Source of the DNA: Vespa crabro
Taxonomy: Eukaryota; Arthropoda; Insecta; Hymenoptera; Vespidae
Length of the DNA: 64,000 nucleotides
NCBI RefSeq assembly: GCF_910589235.1
Contig: NC_060955.1
Span: forward strand, 15,762,838 to 15,826,837
Direction: 5' to 3'
Each line of letters begins with the position of its first letter. Position 1 is the first letter of the stretch. The position numbers were made by a program, and so were the translations under genes. Positions 46,314 through 59,251 of the stretch are shown in pieces. Under the pieces are notes generated by a model. The model did not search any database. It was given only the letters and a program-made list of their open reading frames with translations, and was not told the origin of the DNA.

Positions 46314-49300
46314 ATGAAAGGTGTCCTTTCTCTTTTAATTTTGGTCCAAATAAGTGGGATTATAAGTCATCCCTGTCCAGAACAATGCATGTGTAAACTT
46401 ATTGGTGCACAAGCAGAGGGATTACGTGTTAAGTGTGAAGGACATATACAAGAAATTAAAGAAATCAATATTGATGAAGTCAGTGTAGAATTAGTACAAT
46501 TGTAAATATTACTTCATTATTAATTGCAAAATAAAGTATTGTGGAGCGTATTTTAACATATTTTATTTAAAACACTTTTTTATAGGGATCTATGTAAAAA
46601 TGAAATTCTTAGTGTAGAGGCTAATATTTTTAAGAATTTAACAAATCTGAAACGTTTAGATTTGTCAAAAAATAAAATTTCTTCAATAGATGAAGAATGT
46701 TTTAATGGCTTGGAAAATTTAGAAAGATTGTAAGAGAAAATAATTAGATTACAATATTTCTAATATTGATTTAAAGAGGTAATTTTAAATTTATTTTTAG
46801 GGATTTGAGTAAAAATAAAATTTCTACAATAGATACCTATGCCTTTAAACGATTGTCTAATCTAAGAAGACTGTAAGTTAAGTATATGTGAAAAGATATC
46901 CTCATGAGTGCTTCCTTTGACTTATATTTTATTTATTTTTTTTTTTACTAGCGATTTATCTGGAAATAAAATAAATATGGTGATGCCATCTTTATTTAAT
47001 GATTTGCTGAATTTAGATCGCTTGTAAGTGGGATTTTGCATCTCTTGTCCTATATGTCACTTTACTTATGCTGCTTCTGCTAAGCACTATTCTGTGAATT
47101 ATATTTTATAATTCTATTCAGTATGCAATCATAGGTCAATTTATTTATACAAACATATGGTGCATGCGTATATTATTATAATAAAGTATGTTGCTAGAAA
47201 ATTAAATGTTTCAGAAAATTAAGTGGAAATAGTCTAACAACTTTAAAAGAAGGTACATTTCATAGATTAAAGTTGCTAAAACAATTGTAAGTAAAAGAAA
47301 ACATTTGTATACTGATAATTTAATATCAATAAGATTTCCAAATTTGATAGAATTTTTTTATTATATATAGAGATCTATCCAATAATCCATGGAAATGTGA
47401 TTGTGAACTATATTGGTTTCGTTATTGGCTTCACAATACTTCTATCAGATTAAGGTAAAGTTTTATAAAAATTAAATAAATTAAGATATGTGTCTCATGT
47501 TTTTTGTATTAATATTAATTAGTATTTACTGTTGTAGTCCACCTGCTAAATGTGCATCACCAACAAATATCAAAGGACAACTTATAAAAAAGTTTAGATT
47601 TTTAGAAAATTTTCATTGCCAATGGGCATCACCATCTGTTGAATTGCGACCAATTCAAAACCAAATAGTTTTTGCTGGAGATTCAATAACTTTAAAGTGT
47701 AGAGCACCTAGCATTATAGATGATAAAAATGCAAGACTGAATTGGTTATGGTATCCTAATACAACCACTGAAATTTTTGATCTGGATATATATAAAGATC
47801 CACAAAGTAGTTTGCCTAATATTAAGATCGAAAACAGATATCTTTCTGACAGTGGTATTGTTGACAGGTAATGCTATATATCACAGATTTTATTCTTATG
47901 CACAATTTCTTATATTTCTGATTTATAATACAGTTCCTATTTCTTTTTATTTAGTTCTCTTAGTATTGTTCCAGTAAAGGATGAACACAATGGACAATGG
48001 AATTGTTTTTTAACTTCTATGAATGGAAATAGATCAAAAGAAATTAGTGTAATAGTTATATCGGAACAAACTCGTTATTGTCCTTTAGCAGGTATAAAAT
48101 ATATATTATTTTCTTCATTTATATTATCGATAAACTATTAATAATAAATCTCTCTTTCAGTAACTAGAAATAATAAAGGAATATATACATGGCCTAGAAC
48201 AGTAGTAGGATGGAAAGCAGAATTGCCTTGTGAAGGTAATCTCTTATCAAATTTAATGCAAGTATCTTTGAGAGCAACATATCATTGCAATGCATCTGGA
48301 TTTTGGGAAGATTTAAACACAGACATGTGTCCATTTGTATCTCACACTACTAAGGTTTTGGAACAATTTTCTAAAGTAAATCTGTCTCTCACATTAGGCA
48401 ATTTATTAGAGACAGCAAAACGTTTTAAAAATTACACTGGCGAAGGTGTTAAATTAACTGATCCTATAGAAATTAATTTTATTACATTGACAATAGAAAA
48501 TTATCTAAGTTTTCTGGATGAAGAAAAAGAATTGGGTAATATGCTTATTGATGTTGTTGAAGCATTATTAAGTTTACCAAAAGAGATATTGGCGACTGCT
48601 GAAATGAATTACAAATCATGCACAAGATTAATTAAAGCTGTAGAAACGATTACGGAATTCACTCCAACAATACAAATGCATAAAAACAATATAGCATTGG
48701 AAGAATTTAGAGTTAAGCGTGATAGTTTCACTGGATTAATGTGCACTTGGTATACTAATATTAATCCAATTAATGATTTAGATAAACGATCATTACATTG
48801 TACAACAAATAACAGAACAATTCCTGTCAACACAAAAGAGAAAATAATTGAGGCTTCCATTCAGTTACCAGCAACATTATTACAAAACGTACAAGATACC
48901 ATAGTATCTCATAAACTTATGATTTCAATGTACAATGATAATAGATTATTTCCTAAAATTGTAAATACTGACAATATGGATATTTCAACTTCTGTAATTG
49001 GCAGCAAATTGAGTAAGCAAATAGAAAATTGACTTGAATTTAAATTATTTTTAATATAAAAATTATATACTTCTTTGATCAGTAATTTATATATGTATCA
49101 TTATTTTCAGTTGGATTAACATTACAAAATTTATCTGAGCCAGTTTATATTATGCTAAGAGCTCCTTTGCATCATTATGTTGGTAAAAAACCAAAACCTG
49201 TAATTTGGGATGAAACATTGAACGAGTCTGGTGGTTGGATTAGTGATGGATGTCAGTTATCAAATTTATTCAATAATTTAATAGTATTTCAATGTAATAA

Positions 49301-52130
49301 ATTAGGATATTATGGACTTTTACAAGATGTTTCATATCTTAGTCAGGATGGTTTTAGGTAATTATTAACTTTATTGTATATTTTATCGTTTTATACAGAA
49401 TTTTAACATACATGTTTTCAGTATCAATGGACCTAAATTTAAATACTCAAATCCTGCTATATATGTTGGAACTTTCATTATAATAATATGTTTGTTAGTT
49501 ACTTCAGTAACATATATTGTATGTTACTCCTCTATCAATATGCCAAAGAAAGTAAAACACTGCGTTATTAACACTTGGTTTGCAGTGGCATTATTATCAT
49601 TTATTTATAGTGTTGGTATTCAACAAACTGAAAGTATTCAAATTTGTCAAGGCATTGGTCTTGTTTTACATTATCTATCACTGAGTTGTCTGTTATGGAT
49701 GGCAACATCTGCTAGGTGAGTATATTCTGTTATAGCGTTTTTTACTATGAATAATGTTATTATTTTTAGTTATATTTCAAAAATTAAAAATTGATTATAT
49801 TTATTTACAGTAACATGTATAAAAAATTGTCAAAATCTGACCTTGATGTTATATCAGACGATGAGCCTCCAGATCAACCTATACCTAAACCACTATTAGG
49901 TCTTTATTTGGTTGGATGGGGTATAGCTTTAATAATCTGTGGAATATCTGGTGCAATTAATCTTCGCGAATATGCTGGATATTCATATTGCTTCCTTACA
50001 ACTGGGCCTGCACTTGCTGCTTTATTTATACCAGCTGGAATTTTAATTGTCTATATCATCATTTTTCATTTGTTAATTAGATGTACTCTTCAAAATATAG
50101 ATACAAATGCTCAATTATCTGAGAGTACTCAGGCTACGGAAAATATGGATTTAGAGTTACTTGAACCAAATATAAGTCCAGTAGATAGAAATAGCGTACA
50201 TAGTACACAAACAGTTTCCTCAGATGTTGAAGATCCGGAACATTCACAGATTGCACAATTAAATGGCCAGACAGTAATCTTATTATTATATTTAATATCT
50301 TGGTTTAGTGCTGCTGCAGTGACTATAAAACCTTTCAACTCTTATATTCCTTTTGTAGAAATTATATTTGCAATTATTTATGCCGTTTCTGTTAGTTCAC
50401 TTGGTATATTCATATTTTTGTTTTACGGAATTGCACGTAATGATGTCCGATCACAATGGTTGAAAATGCGTTGTTGGCTACAAAGAAAAAAGAATCGTTG
50501 TTGTAGAACGCGGAGCGTATCAGACGCAAATCATGTTATTCCAACGCAACCATTAGTACAGAATATTGTAGCTCCTCTTTCTAATTCCCAAGCTACACAA
50601 GTGACTTCCGATACAAATTCTATGAGTTCTTCAAGACAGACAGCAAACCGATCTCATACATGTAATACTTCAAAAATTACAGATCTTGTAAGTAATCAAG
50701 ATCCTCTAATTATCACAGCAAAGAAGGTGCCCAATGTAAATTTATTAGTATTACATCGTCAACAATATAGATCAAACAACTCTGTAACTACTTACACAGA
50801 ACAAGGAGCAACATGTGTTGAAATGTTTTATAATCCACATCAAAGTGGAGTGGCAAGGAAATTTTTTAAGAAACAACGACGACATACAAAACACAATAAT
50901 CTTGGTCCTAGAAAACAAGGCGATGGTGGTGGCACAAGTGATGGTGGTAGTTGCATTTCTATACCCCGACCTACTGTAAACGTGGAAAGTAATATTGAAC
51001 GAAGTATTTTAAATAGTAGTGCTAAAGTAAATAATACAAATATACATGTAGAATTGAAAGCAGTTAGTGATACGAAGAACGTGAATATTCTCTCTGATAG
51101 TGGTGATAGTATTTCTGAAGAAAGAAATATTCCAATGCGTTTTGTTATTGGACAAGATAATCTGGTACGAAATGTAAAAAAGGTAAACAATGATCGTACA
51201 TTGCAAGATGAATTTACGAGAAACAATACATTACCGGATTCTTCAAGAAGAACTTCATGTCAAAGATTATATTCTAAATCTGTAACTACTCATGAATCTG
51301 ATGCAGACATAAAAACTGATGAAGAAAAATATCTAAAGAGTGTTTCACAACAATGTAGTTTAGAGTATAGTTCTGAGATTGATTCTACTACACAAATGAC
51401 AAGTGAAAGGAGTGATCAAAATTTACCGGATATCTGTGAAACAGCAGAAATGCTAGACACTGGAAGATATTCCCAAATTAATGATAGTGATCTAGAAGTA
51501 CAAACAAAGCCAACTACGAGGTGGTTATTTCAGTCTATGAGCATGTATAATCTTCCATTAAATGATACTAAACCATTTCAAAAGGACTATCACAGTTCAT
51601 TAAACGATGTTACAACTAGAAATTGTGAATATTCTAAACCATCTTTCACAAATGTAGCAAATATTGATAGTTCTAATCTCTTTGTTACAGTTCCTGAATC
51701 CAAAAAATTAAATAGTAAATCAGAACAATCATTGACAGAAGTAAATAGTTTTATCAGTGACAATGCATTTACATTAATAAATATAGAATCATCAATTTCT
51801 AATGATGTAGTTAATATTGTTGATACTTCCAATTGTAATGAAAAATGTGACTTCCATTTACTTAAAGAATTGCATCTATCAAGTTTAGAACAAAATAATA
51901 GTACGTACGAATTAACGAAAAATGTTGAATCAAATTTTTATTGTCTGACAGATATTGCATCTACTGAAAATTTATGTATGATGAGCACCAATTTTGAATC
52001 CATAAATGAAACAGAAAATATACCAACGAATACAATTTTCGAAAATGTACAAGAAAGTGTAGCCACTGATTTATATGTAGATGCTTCAGTGAATCATTTA
52101 TCTATAGTGAAAAAAGAAACAAGTGTATAA
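46314..52130 (+). CDS. ADGRA3: Adhesion G protein-coupled receptor A3 (GPR124/125 family)
   Basis: Twelve exons keep phase: 46314-46501, 46586-46729, 46801-46872, 46952-47023, 47215-47286, 47371-47454, 47538-47867, 47955-48091, 48161-49012, 49111-49357, 49422-49715 and 49811-52130; 1603 residues. Order: signal peptide (MKGVLSLLILVQISGIIS), LRR-NT (CPEQCMC), leucine-rich repeats (three encoded by exons of exactly 72 bases), LRR-CT (NPWKCDCELYW), an Ig domain (ITLKCRAP...GQWNCFL), a hormone-receptor domain (CNASGFWED), GAIN, seven helices from about residue 745, and a tail of about 550 residues ending KKETSV, a class I PDZ ligand like the ETTV of human GPR124/125. The GPS region (VFQCNKLGYYGLLQD) lacks the HL-S/T cleavage triad, so autoproteolysis is unlikely. 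Vertebrate relatives act in Wnt and planar-polarity signalling. Confidence 0.94.
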
Positions 52131-52851
52131 TGTAATAAGAATTTTTATGTGTATACTGTAAACATTATATTTATTGTATTTTAATTTTCAATTATATAAA
52201 AGAGATCTGTCGAATATTTTGCTTTTTATATTTTACATATATGAACTGTCATATGTTTATTAAAAATTGATATATTGATCATATAATTAAGAAAGTATTC
52301 AATTTTTAAATAATTTAAGATAAAAGATAAAAACTTATCATATATACACTTCATTCTTGATTACCATTATCAGTAAACGTGCCAAAGCAGTTGCATTATT
52401 TGTATACATTATTTTATGTAAAATGTATTTATTTCATAAACGTGTGTACATAATTAAGACTGTCTTCACAATTATAAAAGTATTATCATTGTGTAACTTT
52501 TTTGTATATTTTTTAATATATAATTTTTTATTTTTAATGAAGACAGAGTTTTTATTTTTTATTTCATGTGTTTTTTAAATAATAATAAACATTACGCTTG
52601 TTTATGCATAATTTTTGTTACTTTCTATATACATAAATATAAAATACTATCTTAGAAATATTACCAACTATATTTTACAAGATTAAAATTATTCAGCAAA
52701 ATAGTTACACACAATATTATTATTGCACAATATTATGTGTATGTATGTATATGTGTGTGTGTATGATATTAAAAATATATATTCTTTATATTATTAAAAT
52801 TAATTCCCCATCAAATTAATTTATATAATCAATTTCTGACAATAAACAATT
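52131..52851. other. Convergent 3' region ADGRA3 / CPOX
   Basis: AT-rich sequence with a TGTATGTGTGTG repeat near 52738-52765 and an AATAATAAAC motif near 52580. No further gene was recognised. Confidence 0.55.
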
Positions 52852-54021
52852 TTATGTTGAATTTAACCAATCTCTTGGATTTTTAAGTACTTCTACAAGT
52901 TTTGCTTCTTCTGAATTCGGATTAGGTTCATGCATGTATTCCCATTTAGCATTTAAAGGCAAAGACATTAAAATACTTTCATACCGAGCACCAGGTGTAT
53001 ATAATCCAAATTTTGTACCACGATCATATATCAAATTAAATTCTACATATCTTCCTCTGCGTAACAATTGCCACTGTCTTTCGGCATATCCATAGCCATC
53101 ATTTTTATGTAGTTTTACCAGTGGGATATAAGATGGTATAACTGCTTCTGCACATGATTTTACAAACAGAAATGCTTCATTCTGACTTGGAATGTCTAAA
53201 TCATCAAAAAAGATTCCTCCTACACCACGACATTCTCCTCTGTGATTAATATAAAAATAATCATCACACCATTTTTTGAACTTCGCATAATATGATAAAT
53301 TATGCTTGTCACAAGCTTCTTTTAATGTGCTATGAAAATGTTTCACATCTTCCTCATTCAAATAATAAGGTGTTAGATCTGTACCACCTCCAAACCACCA
53401 TTGAATTGAACCATCTTTATTTTCAATTTCAAAATATCGGTAATTAAAATGTATAGTAGGAACCATGGGATTACGTGGATGAATAACAGCACTTACACCA
53501 GCTGCAAAAAATGGTAAAGATCCTTCATCTATTTGTTTTCCTCGTGCTCTCATTTGTTGTATTGCTGTTGATGGTAGTAAACCAGATACTACCGAAATAT
53601 TAACACCAGCTTTTTCAAATACAGTTCCATTTTGCAAAACACAAGTGATACCACCACCTCCTTCTGCTCTAGCCCAACGATCTACTTTGAAATGGGAATT
53701 ATCATCTTCTAAAGATTCTAATTGTTTGCAAAAATCACCTTGTATTTTTAAGATTAGAAGTTCCATCTTTGTTTTCATATGATCAGGATTTTCTTGTAGT
53801 TTATCAACAGAAGTAATAGGTTGTGCCATAAAATTTGTGATATTTAATGTAGTTTGTGCTGCAATAACTTTACTATCAGTTACATTGTATAATACAATTC
53901 CAGTTGCAACACCTGCTCCAAGAAATTTTAAAGTCATTCCTTTATTGTAAGATCTAGTTAAATGATTATATAAAATGCCATGAAATTTGCTCCAATTTTT
54001 AAATATTGTTTTAGCAGCCAT
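52852..54021 (-). CDS. CPOX: Coproporphyrinogen-III oxidase, single exon
   Basis: Oxygen-dependent oxidative decarboxylase that converts coproporphyrinogen III to protoporphyrinogen IX in haem synthesis, in the mitochondrial intermembrane space. One uninterrupted frame of 389 residues. An N-terminal basic presequence (KNWSKFHGILYNHLTRSYNK) plus a hydrophobic segment (FLGAGVATGIVLY) suits intermembrane-space sorting. The enzyme domain shows RWARAEGGGGITCVLQ, HFNYRYFE, WWFGGGTDLTPYY, the family signature from KKWCDDYFY to CRGVGGIFFDD, and YVEFNLIYDRGTKFGL. The ATG at 54021 is the first in frame. It lies head to head with mitochondrial seryl-tRNA synthetase. Confidence 0.97.
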   Translation of the reverse strand: MAAKTIFKNWSKFHGILYNHLTRSYNKGMTLKFLGAGVATGIVLYNVTDSKVIAAQTTLNITNFMAQPITSVDKLQENPDHMKTKMELLILKIQGDFCKQLESLEDDNSHFKVDRWARAEGGGGITCVLQNGTVFEKAGVNISVVSGLLPSTAIQQMRARGKQIDEGSLPFFAAGVSAVIHPRNPMVPTIHFNYRYFEIENKDGSIQWWFGGGTDLTPYYLNEEDVKHFHSTLKEACDKHNLSYYAKFKKWCDDYFYINHRGECRGVGGIFFDDLDIPSQNEAFLFVKSCAEAVIPSYIPLVKLHKNDGYGYAERQWQLLRRGRYVEFNLIYDRGTKFGLYTPGARYESILMSLPLNAKWEYMHEPNPNSEEAKLVEVLKNPRDWLNST

Positions 54022-54905
54022 GGTTTTCTTTTAATGTAACAAAACTATAAACAAAAAGTTTATTTATTATACTCAAGTTTGTTTTAGAGTTCATATTTTT
54101 AATATGCACTACAGAATCGATATTAAAATTTATATTTAGGATTATAAATAATAAATTATAACATTACACTTACACTATATTATAATAGGAAAACAAAAAT
54201 TACATAAAAAGTACTGCCTTCGTTTATATTCTAAATATATAGGCAATAGTTTCGATAACATAAAGGATTTGATACCAACTAATATTGGTTATATCGTAAA
54301 TTTTATGAAAAAGTTTACATTACATTAAAGAACTTTATATTATAACTTGTTCGATTTCAGGATACAATAATATTTTATTGTATACTTCTTATAAAATTAC
54401 ACTGCATATTTTTATTACAAATCTTTTTAAAATAATTTTCTTAAACTTTCTTTTGTCCATAAGTGCGCTATCAAACCTTAATATAATCTCGATGTAATCA
54501 TTTAATATATATAATTAGAAGTTTGAAGATGGAAATCAATTTCTGAATATGATTATATTAATGTTATACAATTATATCTATATCTATATCTATAATAGAA
54601 TTTAAAACTATTTATTTATATAATTATAAATAAATACATAAAATGGATTATATTATGTATTATCCATTAATTGATATACATATTAATTCGTAGAGATCTT
54701 AGGCAAGAAATTAATTAATGTGAGAGAATTTTTTTTTTATGCTTCCATTCATATTTGTGGTGATCTAAATTCTATTTATTTATATGTGATTTAAAAATTT
54801 GATTAATAATACAATTGTATATACACGATGTTCTACTTAAAGTAGAGAATTCTTATATAGGTTATCTATCTATAATCTGTGGATATATAATATTTTAATG
54901 TTATT
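54022..54905. other. Divergent intergenic region CPOX / SerRS
   Basis: 880 AT-rich bases holding both promoters. A (TATATC)n-type stretch lies near 54575-54595. No other gene is visible. Confidence 0.55.
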
Positions 54906-56596
54906 ATGAATTACTCAAAAGTTAAAATGAAATTGAAAGAAGGATTTCAACAATTAATAAAGATGAGGAGATTTTGTACGCAGGTGCGTATTTTATAATT
55001 TTAAAAATTTTACATAAATTAAAAATAAGTAAATATTTGTATACATTGTTTCATATTTATATATAAAGAAACTTAAAAAAATAATAAGATAAATACAATT
55101 CATTTTGAAATGATTTTTTCTGTTATTTTGAAAAGTTAATTTTTAAAATTATTATAAACGTTTCTTTTATAGTTTAAAAACTTAACAGAAAAGAACATTG
55201 AAAACACAAAATTACATATGCCAGAACCAGAATATAATATAAAATTTTTATGTAATCCTTTAAATCGTGAATACATTATAAATAATGTGAAAAAGCGGAA
55301 GGGAATTGGTAACATAGATAAAGTTCTTGAACTATCTAAGCAAACAGAACAACGTGAAATGTTTTTAAATGAATTAAGTAAAATACCAAATGATACAGAT
55401 TCAGTTGTATTTAAATATGGAAATACACCACACAAATTAAAACTATGTGGATCTAAGCCTGTATTTAATTTTGAGCCAAAAGAATTTTCTTATTTAGCTA
55501 AAAAGTTAAAACTTATGAGGACACAAGGATTGGGATCTTTAATGGGAAGTCGATGTTATATATTTCAAGGTGAATTGGCTGAATTAGAAAATGCTCTTAT
55601 CAATTATACAGTAAGAAAGTTAATTAAACATGGATTTCAACTTGTGTCTGTACCGGACATCATACCAACTGAAATCATAAAAAGATGTGGCTTGCTAACA
55701 GATGGTCCAAGAACACTTATATATAATTTGAGTCAAAATTATGGAGATGATTACAGTTTGTCAGGAACAGCTGAGATGGCATTAGCTGCAAAGTTGATAA
55801 ATTCTAAATTTTCTTATAAAGATTTACCATTAAAAATGGCAGCTATTAGTAGATGTTATAGAGCAGAAATATCAAGCCTCATAAATGAAAAAGGAATATA
55901 TAGGTAAGAAATATTATCTACTTTCATAATTATTATAATTAATAATTAATTATGAAATAATTATTATGATCAATTATTGTTGTAAGTATTATTGAATTAT
56001 TACTTTCTTTATTCATTCAGGGTTCATCAATTTACCAAAGTTGAAATGTTTGTTTGCTCTGAACAAAACAAATCTTTAGAAATATTTCAATATTTACAAA
56101 ATATACAGGAAGATTTATTCTCTTCTCTAGGATTACATTTTCAAATACTTGATATGCCAGCTCATGAATTGGGTGCTTCTGCTTATAGGTAGTTTATGTT
56201 TTTACCTAGAATAAATGAATAATTCAGCTTCTTAATTTTATAAACTTTATAAATCTTATAAATTTTTTAAAAATTTGTGCTTTTAACAGGAAAGTAGATA
56301 TGGAAGGTTGGATGCCTGGAAGAAAACTATTTGGTGAATTGTCAAGCTGTAGTAATTGTACAGATTATCAGTCTCGCAGATTAAATATAAAATATCAATC
56401 ACATAATGGAGAATTTATTCATGTTCATACGTTAAATGGTACAGCATGTGCAATACCTCGTATGATAATTGCATTATGTGAAACTCATCAAACCGAACAT
56501 GGGCGTATTAAAATTCCGGAACCATTAATACCATTTATGAACGGTAAAACATTAATACGAAAACAATCAATTGCATCAACAAGCATATATAAATAA
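54906..56596 (+). CDS. SARS2: Seryl-tRNA synthetase, mitochondrial
   Basis: Class II aminoacyl-tRNA synthetase charging mitochondrial tRNA-Ser. Exons 54906-54983, 55173-55903, 56021-56188 and 56290-56596 give 427 residues. Exon 1 encodes a basic presequence (MNYSKVKMKLKEGFQQLIKM). Motif 1 is around VSVPDIIPTEIIKRCG; SGTAEMALAA is the serine/TXE loop; motif 2 is CYRAEIS...YRVHQFTKVEMF; motif 3 is NGTACAIPRMIIALCETHQ. The N-terminal tRNA-binding arm is short. Motif 2 arginine and glutamate and motif 3 arginine are present, so it looks catalytic, which argues against the inactive insect paralogue SLIMP. Confidence 0.92.
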
Positions 56597-56700
56597 GAGT
56601 TCAGAAAAGTGGTATAATTGATATTGTTACATTGTTACAGTTTAAGTTATAAGAGAAGAACTTGCTTATAATATATATAAATCCTTAAAAATATAAAATT

Positions 56701-56706
56701 AATAAA
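56701..56706 (+). terminator. AATAAA poly(A) signal of SARS2
   Basis: A canonical hexamer 105 bases after the stop codon. The rest of 56707-57367 is AT-rich convergent 3' flank with krasavietz and no recognisable gene. Confidence 0.45.
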
Positions 56707-57367
56707 ATACATGAAAAATTAATATTTTGTATATTATTTGTTTAATAAACCCATATTTTGAATAATTCTATTATGTCACTGATCTATCAACTCTACATTT
56801 TGTAGGAAAATAGGATTCACTGAAACTTCAAGTCTTAAACACACACCACCTGATAGTATATTTTCTATAAACTAATACAATATTATCATACAAAGAAAGA
56901 TGGGATTCCGAAAATTGTACGTACACAGGGATAAAGATTTTTTTTTAATAATTTCTTTGTTATTCCGTATATATTTTATGGCGGAGTTATAAAAATGTAA
57001 CACAAAATATTTTTTCTTAAAGTAATACAATTCAGAGACATTGTAAATTTACAAGTCATCTTCCACGCTAATTGGTAGTCAATATTATCATTGTTGTTTT
57101 CTTTCTTTTAACAATTTAAACATCTTTTTGCATCTGTCTAATTGGAGTGTGTCCGATTTCCACGCATTGTTGTTTGTCCTTTCAATTCTTCATGTAGTAT
57201 TAGTAATTTCATCGTTTATTTAAAATGTCTCAATTATTTTGGACAGAATGCAATTTACTTATTGGCAATGATGTTTATATTTGTCTGAAATAAAATGAAA
57301 CTCTTGAATGTAAGAACTTTACATATTCCTGATATCAATAGTTACTAATTATATTCACATCTATCGT

Positions 57368-59251
57368 TTAATCTTCTTCTCCTGATTCTGACTCTTCTTC
57401 AGCATTTTGTAACCATTCTACAAATTTTTTCATTTGGTCCAAAAAGAGCATTTTTCCTTTGACAGAGTGTCCCTCCTTGTACCACTTCAGAATCACTTCT
57501 TCTGATATTACATCAGCTAAAATGTATATCAACAAGAATTTATTATTAGATAAGTTAACAGTTGTAAATATATATAACATCAGAAAAAATAATAATATTC
57601 TTGTATATAAATATACTTTTGTAAAAGAGTAAGACGATCTTCTGGAAGACTTTCATAAAGCACATGTTCTCATAACAGAATTCCTGGACTTTAAGAAGTA
57701 GAGCAAGCTCAGATTTGGCAGTGCATGTAAAAGCATCAAACAGTGGAGTATACATTTTTAAATGTTTCACTGCTTGTTCAGCTACCAGTTCTTCCTTTTT
57801 ATTCCATTCAGCCTGAGTCATTACAACGCTCCAAATCTGAAAATACATAAATTTAATAAAATGCAATAAAAAATATAGAAGATATATAAACAATAAAAAT
57901 ATCAAATGTTGCAATTACCAATCCAATCACTTCATGTTCAGGTATACCACTTCTTTGTGCCATTTCTTTGACATCTAATATTATATCCTTCATAGATCTT
58001 TTGTTAGCTAAATCATCTATAAGAGACTGTTGCAAATCCCTCTTTGCTTCTTGACTTGCCTGAGCTTTATGAAGCTTTACTATGTCAGCTAAACCAACAG
58101 CTTCAAAGACAGATCGAAAATATTCTTCTGTTCGTTTATTTGGTGGCACAAATTCCATTAACCTATGTATTTAAATATAATATTATATATTAATCAAGTT
58201 AAAAAGAGAATAATATTGATTAGTTTATAATTATTACTTTTCCTTTTCACTTAAAGTGATATCAAGCTAATTTAATGAGCATTCTTTATTGAAATTTTAG
58301 TAAACCAAATTCTACTATACCTTCCTTCAATTCCACCTTTTTTGAGCGCAGTCATTAAACTAGGCAGACCTTTTTCTTGTTTCCAAGTCACAAAGACTTC
58401 TAGTAAAAAGTCTAATGCTAAATTGTCCTTAACCAAATGCTCGTTTATAAGAACAGAAAGGACAATGGGTGGTACAGATCCATTAGAGATCCATAATGCT
58501 GTCATTCTTGCTAACTTGATTCTGTTTTTAGGTGAAAACCCTTTCATAAAAACTAACACCTTCTTCATTTCTTCCTCAAACATTTTTTCCAAGTACTTAT
58601 AACGCCGCATAAGCTTGATAAAGACCTGTTAATATGACAATGATAACGTATGACTTTTCTTTTTATATTATATGATTTAAATACATTAATACCTGTTCAA
58701 AATTCCGCATAGATTCCATATCCTCTGGTTGTTCAAAAACACAGGCAGTTGTTTTAACAGGCTTGTCGCCATCTTGAGCTATAGAACCTCCTGGTACAAG
58801 GAGGCCACCAGCTATTAAGATGTCAAATAAAGCCTCTCCGTATCGACGATAGTCTAACTTGGAGCCAGCTGAATCTAAATACTTAGAAATTGCTTCTAAA
58901 TCGTTACCAGTTTTCTCCAAACCAAGTAAAATTGCATCTCGGAAACCCGTTGGATCATACTTTTCTCTTTCATCTGTTCAATATAAAACAGTATAATGAT
59001 GATATTGTTATTTTACTTCATTAAATATTCAGTGATCAATTCAAATATTTATCATTAAATATTTGTTATTAATATATGATTTACTACTTAATATTTACAT
59101 GTAGCATGTCATTTTTTCTTAATAGAGAAATTATTTAAGACCAAACATTGTTTGTTTCAAATGTATGAAAAATATATAAATAGATTTTACCTCTTTTTCT
59201 GGTCTTTATGCGCTGACCAGATAGTATCGGTTTTTCTATTTTTTGACTCAT
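57368..59251 (-). CDS. kra: eIF5-mimic protein (krasavietz / BZW)
   Basis: Translation regulator with an eIF5C-type W2 domain that competes with eIF5 for eIF2 and the pre-initiation complex, raising start-codon stringency; in Drosophila krasavietz acts in axon guidance and memory. Six minus-strand exons: 59191-59251, 58693-58973, 58321-58625, 57919-58162, 57617-57836 and 57368-57516; 419 residues (kra about 422). Conserved blocks: MSQKIEKPILSGQRIKTRKR, DPTGFRDAILLGLEKTGNDL, LDYRRYGEALFDILIAGG, RMTALWISNGSVPP, ALKKGGIEGRLMEFVPPNKR, and the W2 terminus ILKWYKEG...VEWLQNAEEESESGEED with its acidic end. An acceptor TTTCAG just before the ATG indicates an untranslated first exon. Confidence 0.95.

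Noticed and set aside
50840..51226. Minus-strand 128-codon frame within ADGRA3 exon 12
   Set aside because: It is antisense to a well-supported coding exon; the hydrophobic Phe/Leu-rich translation is typical of the reverse of an Asn/Lys/Glu-rich sequence.
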